Shown in pieces: positions 1 to 5,416 of a stretch of DNA of 5,416 nucleotides; the stretch's first letter is position 1; each line of letters begins with the position of its first letter. Under the pieces are notes generated by a model. That model saw only the letters and a program-made list of their open reading frames with translations. It was not told the DNA's origin and ran no database searches. The position numbers and the translations under genes were made by a program. Source of the stretch: Gammaproteobacteria bacterium (lineage in GTDB: Bacteria; Pseudomonadota; Gammaproteobacteria; SZUA-140); NCBI GenBank assembly GCA_026994735.1, contig JALWQD010000198.1, positions 1-5,416 on the forward strand. Direction: 5' to 3'.

Positions 1-306
1 GAGCACACTCGCCGTACCTGTACACTTGCGCGCGTGTCAAATAACGTTTTGTGATGAAATAGCAGAACGCGAATGCCTGAGAGTAAGGCGCAAAGTGCAC
101 ACAATACATTGATAATGCGACAACTGTCAACGATGCCGTCGCCTCTCAACGGCCACCGACCACGCACTTGTTCGGTGTAGCGCTGCTGCTCCTGTGGATT
201 ATTGTGGTGATCATTCTGACGCGAGAGTATTTTTGTCCAGGTGAGGCGAAAAGTGTAGAACGACTAAAACAGCTACCGGACAGGATACTTCAACCATACC
301 GAGCCG
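1..306. other. Left-edge region without a defensible gene
   Basis: No reading frame here resembles a known family. One + frame is open from the window edge to a TGA at 110-112 (about 36 codons), which could be the tail of a gene to the left, but I recognise nothing in it. The other two + frames close within about 55 bases of the edge. From position 87 a third frame is open and becomes strongly hydrophobic after 168; it is listed separately. A TTGACA-containing promoter candidate faces left at 101-130. By eye, the sequence up to about 460 has less regular codon use than the gene that follows, with many rare-looking codons such as CGA, ATA and AGA in either candidate frame. That fits intergenic or eroded DNA. 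Confidence 0.5.
101..130 (-). promoter_or_regulatory. Candidate sigma-70 promoter facing left
   Basis: Read on the - strand, positions 130-125 give a perfect TTGACA -35 box. Positions 106-101 give TATTGT, which matches the -10 consensus at four of six bases, with an 18-base spacer. It would drive a gene lying left of the window, divergent from the SBBP gene. The -10 is imperfect and no gene is visible to use it, so this may be a chance match. Confidence 0.25.
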
Positions 307-428
307 ATGGGATACCGATCGCTCCTACAGAGGCGACTGAGTCGCGATGTGGCGATCCATTTCTATTTGGGTCTCAATATGGTACGTCAAGTGTCGTGTA
401 TGTTAAGAGAATGGAGTCCTACCGTTAA
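168..428 (+). other. Hydrophobic N-terminal fragment, possibly the displaced export signal of the SBBP protein
   Basis: An 86-codon frame opens at a TTG (168) and stops at TAA (426-428). Residues 2-18 form one uninterrupted hydrophobic stretch (FGVALLLLWIIVVIILT) followed by R and E, as in a signal anchor or an uncleaved signal peptide. The frame is also open upstream to 87, but only non-standard starts such as ATT at 108 are available, and no Shine-Dalgarno sequence precedes the TTG. The rest (about residues 20-86) is hydrophilic and I do not recognise it. It overlaps the first 122 bases of the SBBP frame, offset by one base. The downstream protein ends in a GlyGly-CTERM tail and so needs an export signal, which its own frame lacks. 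This segment may therefore be its real N-terminus, cut off by a frameshift. Equally, it could be a chance open frame or a remnant of another membrane protein. Confidence 0.3.
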
Positions 429-2349
429 ACAAGACATTCCCGCAGCCCGCAAGAACACGGGCAGCAGCAACACAGCTGAGAGAGAGAGCGTTACCAGCAA
501 AGGACCTGTCACTGGCGAGCGGCTGGGGACAACCTATCTCGGCGGCCAGAACAATGACCGTGGCTATGCCATCGCCATCGACAACAATCGTGATATTTAT
601 ATCACCGGGAGCACGAACTCTAGCGATTTCCCGACAACTACCACTGCCTTTGACAGTATCCTCAATACAGGCAACAGTGGCTTTCGTGATGCCTTCGTCG
701 CCAAACTCTCGGCCGATGGCAGCCAGCTGTTCTATGCCAGCTTCCTCGGTGGGCAAGCGGATGATGAGGCCCTTGATATCGCCACCAATGCTTCCGGACA
801 AGCCTTTGTCAGTGGCTGGACACGCTCCGCTGATTTCCCACTTATCAACCCCCTTCAAAGTGGCCCCAGCGGTAAAAAAGATGTCTTTATCACCCGTTTG
901 AACAATCTTGGCCAGCCTGTTTACTCGACCTATCTTGGCGGACAGGGAGACGATGTTGCGCGGGCCATTGCTGTCGATTCCCAGGACAGAATCTATCTCA
1001 CCGGTTTCACCGCCTCAGGTGACCACGACCTGTCATTGCCGAACAAATCAACACGCCCCTGGCCAACCACGGCGGGTGCTTACGATATACGTTGTGGACA
1101 ACAAGGCGCTTGCGATGGCAGTGACCGTCTGGGAAAAACGCTCACCCACTACGACGCCTTTCTGACCCGGATTGACAATGCCGGCAGCAGCCTTGGCTAC
1201 TCGACTTTTCTCGGCGGCGGGCGTTACGATTATGGCAATGCACTCGCGATAACGGCAACAGGCGATATCATTGTCGCTGGCGAAACGCTGTCAGCAGATT
1301 TCCCCAGCACGGCGACAGCCTACATTTCAGCATGCCAGGATCGAGGCGATGGCCAGTGCCTCAGTGCCGAAGGTTATGTCCTGCGTATCCGGCCCAACGG
1401 GACAGCTGGCAATGATCTTGTTTTCGCTAGTTTCATTGGCGGCTCTGCTGCTGACGCTGTCACCGCCCTCAGCATTGACGCCAGCGAACGCATTTACCTC
1501 GCCCTGACCAGTCACTCTGATGATCTGCCAAGCCAGCAGGCCATCCTTGCCGGCCCACCTGAACGCCCTGACAATGCCGTTCTTACCCGCAGCCGCAATG
1601 CCTTCGTTGCCCGTCTTGACAGCACGGCCAGCAGCCTCACCTTCGCCTCCTACCTGGGAGGAAAAAATGATGACCGGGCAAGCGCCATTGCCATTGATAG
1701 CAATGGCCTGCTGCATATTGCCGGTTATACACTCTCTGCCAACCTGCCCATAAGCAATGATGCCAACCAGGCCAGACATGGTGATTTGAACGCCGCCACC
1801 AGTGCGACCACAGCTGATGATGGTTTCCTGCTGCGCATTGACACCCATGCCGATGGCAATTTGGCGGCAGAGCTCAGTAGTGATGCCGGCACTCCTGTCA
1901 CACTCGGCCAACAGGTACGTTTCATCGCTACCGTGAAAAATCTCGGCCTGCAAACAGCGGAAGAAGTAACGCTCACTGATATCCTTCCTGATGCTGTTAT
2001 CTTCGCTGCCGGGCAAAGTGACCCTCGCTGCCAATACGACAGCGGCCGCCTGAATTGCCAGCTGGGTGCCTTGCCTGCGGGCGCACAGCAACAGGTCAGT
2101 ATCGTCGTACAGCCAAAGAATCAGGGCAATTACCAACACCAGGTCACTGTTTCTGCACTACAAACGGATAGCAATCTGGCTGACAATACCGCCAGCAATA
2201 CCATTGAGGTCATGGCCGTCAATGCAAGCACTGGCGGCAGTGCAGCCTTCAGCTGGATCCTGTTATTGAGCCTCGTCAGTCTACCGTTGTTGCGGCGCGC
2301 CGATTACCCCGCCTCCGGTCGCCGGACATCAAGCACATTAGGCAGTTGA
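307..2349 (+). CDS. SBBP-repeat / DUF11 protein with GlyGly-CTERM tail (5' end uncertain)
   Basis: A predicted secreted or surface protein of 680 codons with no known enzymatic role. Six SBBP-type repeats are visible. Each starts with a YLGG/FLGG/FIGG motif (near residues 77, 146, 209, 301, 376, 449), then an aspartate-rich turn, an AIAID-like strand, an IYITG-like strand and a DFP motif, ending in a DAFVAKL-like strand. Six such units could close a beta-propeller. A DUF11 domain follows (about 521-634), containing the family's typical VTLGQQVRFIATVKNLG and LTDILPD segments. The C-terminus is a GlyGly-CTERM signal: GG at 643-644, a hydrophobic helix, then RR at 663-664. Family knowledge: such tails are processed by rhombosortase on exported proteins. 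Six cysteines lie in three close pairs (263/269, 343/351, 575/584), which also fits export. ATG 307 is only the first ATG of the frame. No Shine-Dalgarno sequence precedes it or the internal ATGs at 379 and 400, and residues 1-45 contain no signal peptide. Confidence is high for the domains from about residue 60 and low for the start. The last 16 residues overlap the relA 3' end antisense. Confidence 0.85.
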   Translation: MGYRSLLQRRLSRDVAIHFYLGLNMVRQVSCMLREWSPTVKQDIPAARKNTGSSNTAERESVTSKGPVTGERLGTTYLGGQNNDRGYAIAIDNNRDIYITGSTNSSDFPTTTTAFDSILNTGNSGFRDAFVAKLSADGSQLFYASFLGGQADDEALDIATNASGQAFVSGWTRSADFPLINPLQSGPSGKKDVFITRLNNLGQPVYSTYLGGQGDDVARAIAVDSQDRIYLTGFTASGDHDLSLPNKSTRPWPTTAGAYDIRCGQQGACDGSDRLGKTLTHYDAFLTRIDNAGSSLGYSTFLGGGRYDYGNALAITATGDIIVAGETLSADFPSTATAYISACQDRGDGQCLSAEGYVLRIRPNGTAGNDLVFASFIGGSAADAVTALSIDASERIYLALTSHSDDLPSQQAILAGPPERPDNAVLTRSRNAFVARLDSTASSLTFASYLGGKNDDRASAIAIDSNGLLHIAGYTLSANLPISNDANQARHGDLNAATSATTADDGFLLRIDTHADGNLAAELSSDAGTPVTLGQQVRFIATVKNLGLQTAEEVTLTDILPDAVIFAAGQSDPRCQYDSGRLNCQLGALPAGAQQQVSIVVQPKNQGNYQHQVTVSALQTDSNLADNTASNTIEVMAVNASTGGSAAFSWILLLSLVSLPLLRRADYPASGRRTSSTLGS

Positions 2350-4562
2350 GCAATCCGGCTGAGCAGGCGACTAAGCGCTTCCATGCTCTCGACTTCAACG
2401 GTCAAACGCATCTTGGCAAGATGTCCACGCTTGACCGTATGACTGCGTATATCGACTAAATTGATTTTGTAGTCACTCAGGAGAGCAGAAACATCACGTA
2501 ACAGGCCCTGCCGATCAAAAGCCTTGATCTCGATATCGACAGGATAATTCTGTTTTTCTTCGGCTCCCCAGGTCAGATCGACAACCCGCTGCGGCTGTCG
2601 CTGGCGACAACGCTGCAGGTTGGCACAATCACGCCGGTGGATCGTCACCCCTCGACCGATGGTGATATAACCACATATTTCATCGCCAGGAAGTGGATGA
2701 CAACAGCGGGCAATATGCGTCAGCAGATTACCCACCCCCTGGATTTGTACACCACTGGCATGATCATCACGACGTCTTTCATGTAAGAGGGGCTGTGCCT
2801 TTTCCGGTCCCTCTTGCGTGCCCTTCAGCAAGGCCTGCGCGGCAGCCAGAAAGCGGGCCATCTTACATTCGCCATGGGCTACCGCGAGAAGAAAATCATC
2901 CTGGCAGGGATAGCCCAGGTTGTCGGAAATGTCATCCCGGCTGATACGCGCCAGGCCCAACCGACGCAGCTCGCGTTCAACAATCTGGCGTCCATCCTGA
3001 ATATTTCGCTCGCGATCAAGCTGCCGAAACCAGTATTGGGCCTTGCCCCGAGCACGGGCAGTCTTGAGATAACCAAGATGCGGGTTCAGCCAGTCACGAC
3101 TGGGCATGGCCTCCTTGCCGGTAAGAATTTCGACACATTCTCCTGTTTGCAATGCGGAATTCAGGCTCACCATGCGCCCGTTGACGCGAGCCCCACGACA
3201 ACGGTGGCCTACTTCGGTATGAACACGGTAGGCAAAGTCCAGCGGTGTTGCGCCTTGTGGCAAATCGATCACCTGCCCTTTCGGCGTAAAAACATAAATC
3301 CGGTCAACGAAGACATCGTTGCGAAAATGATCAACCAATTCGGCCCCGTCTGCGACAGCATCCTTCCAGTCCAGCAGTTGGCGCAGCCAGGCTATTTGGC
3401 TATCAAGCGGGTGACCTTCTTCACCACTGTGACCGCCTTCCTTATAGCGCCAGTGTGCGGCAACCCCCAGTTCATTGACTGCGTGCATCTGGTAGGTGCG
3501 CAATTGAATCTCGACAACCTTGCCATGCGGGCCAACCACTGCCGTATGAATTGAGCGATAACCATTCTCCTTCGGTGTCGCAATATAGTCATCAAACTCA
3601 CCCGGAATATATTGCCACAGGGAATGAATAGTGCCGAGAACGGTATAACAGGCCTGAACATCCTCTACGAGAATACGAATACCACGCACATCATAAAGAT
3701 CATGATAGTTGATCTGCTTGCGTTCCATTTTGCGCCAGATACTGTAGATATGTTTAGCGCGGCCGCTGATTTCGGCATTCTTAACCCCCGCCTTCTGGCA
3801 TTCCTGGCGTAATCTTTCGACCAGTTCGGCGATATAGCGATCACGGTCAACACGGCGCTCAGCAAGGAGGGAAGCAATGCGGTGGTAGAGCTTTGGTTCA
3901 AGATAGCGCAATGAAAGATCTTCAAGCTCCCATTTCAACTGCCAAATGCCCAAACGATTGGCTAATGGGGCATCAATCTCGATAACCTCGGCGGCCAAAC
4001 GCTGTTGCTGCTCACGGGGACACCTGCCGAGCTGTCGCAAACGCACTACACGGTCGGCCAAGCGTAACAAGACAACACGGACATCGGCGGCCATTGCCAG
4101 CAACATTTTACGTAATTGTTCTGCCTGTTGATGGCTCTCTTGACGGGAAGAATGAGAGACAAGAAGCTTGCCGACCGACGGCATACGCATCAAGCCGGCC
4201 AATAGCGCCGCAACAGTGGCAGAAAAACGCGCTGCCAGTTTCAGGCGATACTCATCGCTGCCAACAACACTGGCGAGCAAGGCAGCGGCTAGCGTCTCGT
4301 CATCAAGTTCAAGGTCGGCGAGCAGTTGTGCCTGCACCAAGGCATGGCGGAATAAGTACAATTGTTCACTATCGGCACTGTCAAGATGGTGACGCAGATA
4401 TTCACAAACCTGTCGGGTGACGGGCATCGCCTCGTTTGATGAGCTTAGCCAGTCATCAAAAGACGTCAGTGCCTCTTCGGCAAGGAGACGTTCCTGCTGT
4501 TGACCCGCACGCGTTGCAGCGACTTGAACAGTGTCGCTGTTGTTATCAGTTTCTGCGACCAA
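2304..4562 (-). CDS. relA: RelA: (p)ppGpp synthetase I (GTP pyrophosphokinase)
   Basis: Ribosome-associated stringent-response enzyme that transfers pyrophosphate from ATP to GDP or GTP when uncharged tRNA stalls translation. Its 752 residues match the usual RelA length (E. coli 744). Order of domains: a degenerate HD region (about 60-200) in which the hydrolase HD pair is replaced (AALLASVVGSDEY); the synthetase domain (about 255-375) with RAKHIYSIWRKM, YDVRGIRI (D291), EFDD at 322-325, YRSIHT and VEIQLRT (E351); a TGS domain (about 421-482); a helical region; a zinc-finger-like segment around 618-646 (C620, C621, H622, C630, C646); and a C-terminal ACT/RRM domain (about 675-748). The EXDD motif, rather than RXKD, together with the lost HD residues, marks a monofunctional RelA and not SpoT. 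The start is TTG at 4562, because an in-frame TGA lies 12 bases upstream and the first in-frame ATG is codon 46 (4427), which would remove N-terminal residues. The start lies inside rsd (17-base overlap) without a clear Shine-Dalgarno sequence, suggesting coupled translation. The stop is TAA. Confidence 0.97.
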   Translation of the reverse strand: MVAETDNNSDTVQVAATRAGQQQERLLAEEALTSFDDWLSSSNEAMPVTRQVCEYLRHHLDSADSEQLYLFRHALVQAQLLADLELDDETLAAALLASVVGSDEYRLKLAARFSATVAALLAGLMRMPSVGKLLVSHSSRQESHQQAEQLRKMLLAMAADVRVVLLRLADRVVRLRQLGRCPREQQQRLAAEVIEIDAPLANRLGIWQLKWELEDLSLRYLEPKLYHRIASLLAERRVDRDRYIAELVERLRQECQKAGVKNAEISGRAKHIYSIWRKMERKQINYHDLYDVRGIRILVEDVQACYTVLGTIHSLWQYIPGEFDDYIATPKENGYRSIHTAVVGPHGKVVEIQLRTYQMHAVNELGVAAHWRYKEGGHSGEEGHPLDSQIAWLRQLLDWKDAVADGAELVDHFRNDVFVDRIYVFTPKGQVIDLPQGATPLDFAYRVHTEVGHRCRGARVNGRMVSLNSALQTGECVEILTGKEAMPSRDWLNPHLGYLKTARARGKAQYWFRQLDRERNIQDGRQIVERELRRLGLARISRDDISDNLGYPCQDDFLLAVAHGECKMARFLAAAQALLKGTQEGPEKAQPLLHERRRDDHASGVQIQGVGNLLTHIARCCHPLPGDEICGYITIGRGVTIHRRDCANLQRCRQRQPQRVVDLTWGAEEKQNYPVDIEIKAFDRQGLLRDVSALLSDYKINLVDIRSHTVKRGHLAKMRLTVEVESMEALSRLLSRIAQLPNVLDVRRPEAG

Positions 4563-5001
4563 AGCTCGCGATCAAACGGTCTTCCAGCTCAATCCTGTCG
4601 GCCAGCGATTCGCCGAGACGGGACAAGTCGGCTTCAAGACTATCGATATTCGGCAAAATATTATCTTCAATACGATAACGATCATTAAAATCAAGGATCG
4701 TATCGGTGGTCTTCATGATTGCCGGATAGACCTCACGCGCTACTTCAAGTACTGGCTGGCGGCGTTCACGCCCTTCCTCAAGATAGCTGTAAATACGAAA
4801 ATGAGCATCGGCAGTATAATCGATAAGTAACTGACAAAAGCTAACCAATGGCTCCAGAATTTGATCGCGATCCTGATAAGGGCGACTACTGAGCAAATCA
4901 TTAAAACAGGAGAGCATTTGTCCCCGGTGTTCGACAAGCTCCTGGAGAAAGTGCTGCGAAGCTGTACGTCGGTCTTGTAGGACATCATCGGGGCTGGACA
5001 T
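4546..5001 (-). CDS. rsd: Rsd/AlgQ family anti-sigma-70 regulator
   Basis: A cytoplasmic helical protein that, in studied relatives (E. coli Rsd, Pseudomonas AlgQ), binds region 4 of sigma-70 and reduces housekeeping transcription in favour of alternative sigma factors. The 151 residues fit the family (about 150-160). Recognisable segments are the core FCQLLIDYTADAHFRIY (55-71), which parallels FCQ-LVDY-SAGHF in the homologues; the block around VYPAIMKTTDTILDFNDRY (91-109); and the C-terminal block LGESLADRIELEDRLIASF (129-147). Together these are diagnostic for the family. I see no catalytic site, membrane segment or signal peptide. The ATG at 5001 is supported by an AGGAG six bases upstream. 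The gene ends inside the first codons of relA, so the two are probably one transcription unit with coupled translation. That is notable because Rsd is reported in E. coli to interact with the alarmone enzyme SpoT. The identity is secure; whether this protein binds sigma-70, SpoT or RelA here is inference. Confidence 0.93.
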   Translation of the reverse strand: MSSPDDVLQDRRTASQHFLQELVEHRGQMLSCFNDLLSSRPYQDRDQILEPLVSFCQLLIDYTADAHFRIYSYLEEGRERRQPVLEVAREVYPAIMKTTDTILDFNDRYRIEDNILPNIDSLEADLSRLGESLADRIELEDRLIASFGRRN

Positions 5002-5130
5002 AGGTCACTCCTGCGCGGTAATCGGCAACATCGAATATCTGATTCTCGCCGATCAGAGCGCAAAAGCAAAGCCTTCAACGCCTATTCTCTAACAGAAAGG
5101 CAATGTCACGGAGAAATGGCAGCCTTTTAA
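5002..5130. other. Intergenic gap between the permease gene and rsd
   Basis: The 129 bases between the permease stop and the rsd start are the likely site of the rsd-relA promoter. I found no convincing -35/-10 pair. The best match on the - strand, GTGACA at 5109-5104 with AATAGG 17 bases on, fits the -10 consensus at only three of six bases. A 6-base inverted repeat (5096-5101 with 5122-5127, AAAGGC/GCCTTT, 20-base loop) lies just after the permease stop, but it is too weak to call a terminator. Read-through from the permease gene into rsd therefore cannot be excluded. Confidence 0.5.
5008..5012 (-). promoter_or_regulatory. Ribosome binding site of rsd
   Basis: On the - strand these bases read AGGAG, six bases before the ATG at 5001. 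This is a near-ideal Shine-Dalgarno sequence and it fixes the rsd start. relA, the next gene, has nothing comparable before its TTG. Confidence 0.8.
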
Positions 5131-5416
5131 TCAGCGCCGGCGCACATCCAGACGGTCCGCAAGACGGTCACCAAGGATATTAACTGCCAGCACAACACAC
5201 ATCAGGCTCAAACCTGGCACCAGCACCATATGTGGAGCAACCAGCATATAACGACTGCCGTCACGAATCATACTGCCCCAGGAAGGGGTCGGCGGCTGAA
5301 TACCCAGGCCAAGAAAAGACAAACCGGCCTCAGCAATCACCACACCGGCAATTGCAAATGTCCCTTCAACAATCAATGGCGCTGCCAGCAATGGCAATAA
5401 ATGGCGAATCATGATC
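5131..5416 (-). CDS. ABC transporter permease, DppC/OppC/NikC type (C-terminal part)
   Basis: The inner-membrane permease subunit of a peptide- or nickel-type ABC importer, working with a DppB-like permease, one or two ATPases and a periplasmic binding protein. Only the last 95 codons are in the window. The frame runs on past the right edge, so the in-frame ATG at 5412 is internal, not the start. The visible part opens with RHLLP, the end of the cytoplasmic EAA loop that contacts the ATPase. It continues with a hydrophobic segment ending in the family hallmark AEAGLSFLGLGIQPPTPSWG, then a periplasmic turn (RYMLVAPH), a last membrane helix and the closing NILGDRLADRLDVRRR, which matches the usual GD-LRD-LDPRL ending. 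The stop is TGA at 5133-5131. The family is certain. The substrate cannot be told from this part, since DppC, OppC, NikC and related uptake systems share these motifs. Its partner genes would lie to the right. Confidence 0.93.
   Translation of the reverse strand, partial: IMIRHLLPLLAAPLIVEGTFAIAGVVIAEAGLSFLGLGIQPPTPSWGSMIRDGSRYMLVAPHMVLVPGLSLMCVVLAVNILGDRLADRLDVRRR

Noticed and set aside
1..170. Possible integron attC-type or phage attachment site near the left edge
   Set aside because: No paired core motifs, no direct repeats and no integrase gene were found.
233..261. TTGTCC with TAGAAC at 17-base spacing, considered as a + strand promoter for the SBBP gene
   Set aside because: Each box matches consensus at only four of six positions, and it lies inside the candidate hydrophobic N-terminal frame; not distinguishable from chance.
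1327..2139. 270-codon open frame on the - strand inside the SBBP gene
   Set aside because: It lies antisense to well-conserved repeats and DUF11, its translation resembles no family, and repetitive coding DNA often opens the opposite strand. A shadow frame.
2293..2302. 10-base GC palindrome (CGGCGCGCCG) directly after the relA stop, considered as a terminator
   Set aside because: It has no loop and no T-run on either strand, and it falls in the conserved basic end of the GlyGly-CTERM tail, so codon content explains it.
2814..3554. 246-codon open frame on the + strand inside relA
   Set aside because: It is antisense to the RelA synthetase, TGS and following helical regions, has no recognisable domain and has no nearby promoter or ribosome site. 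A shadow frame.
5096..5127. Inverted repeat AAAGGC/GCCTTT after the permease stop, considered as a rho-independent terminator
   Set aside because: The stem is only six pairs with three GC pairs, the loop is 20 bases, and the - strand continues without a solid T-tract.

Overview
The window comes from a gammaproteobacterium. Three things suggest this: an Rsd/AlgQ-family anti-sigma-70 protein, a stand-alone RelA-type (p)ppGpp synthetase (the RelA/SpoT split is a beta/gammaproteobacterial trait), and a surface-type protein ending in a GlyGly-CTERM tail, a sorting signal known mainly from gammaproteobacteria. I cannot name the genus. No RNA gene, CRISPR array, insertion sequence or tRNA was seen.

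Layout. Positions 1-306 contain no gene I can defend. They hold a possible leftward promoter and a short open frame (168-428) that begins with a very hydrophobic stretch. From about 307 to 2349 on the + strand lies one large gene for a repeat protein: six SBBP (beta-propeller-like) repeats, a DUF11 domain and a GlyGly-CTERM anchor. Its 5' end is suspect, because the open frame has no export signal and no Shine-Dalgarno sequence. The hydrophobic segment sits just upstream in another frame, so a frameshift or a rearranged 5' end is likely.

On the - strand, in transcription order from the right edge, are the C-terminal part of a DppC/OppC-type ABC transporter permease (5416-5131), an intergenic gap of 129 bases, rsd/algQ (5001-4546) and relA (4562-2304). 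rsd and relA overlap by 17 bases and relA begins with TTG, so they very probably form a translationally coupled pair. The 3' end of relA overlaps the 3' end of the SBBP gene by 46 bases in convergent orientation.

How they work together. RelA makes (p)ppGpp in response to stalled ribosomes. Rsd binds free sigma-70 and so favours alternative sigma factors; in E. coli it is also reported to stimulate SpoT hydrolase activity. Encoding both from one overlapping pair would tie the alarmone synthetase to a factor acting on sigma-70 availability and possibly alarmone turnover. That pairing is the most interesting point in the window. The SBBP protein and the permease look like unrelated neighbours.
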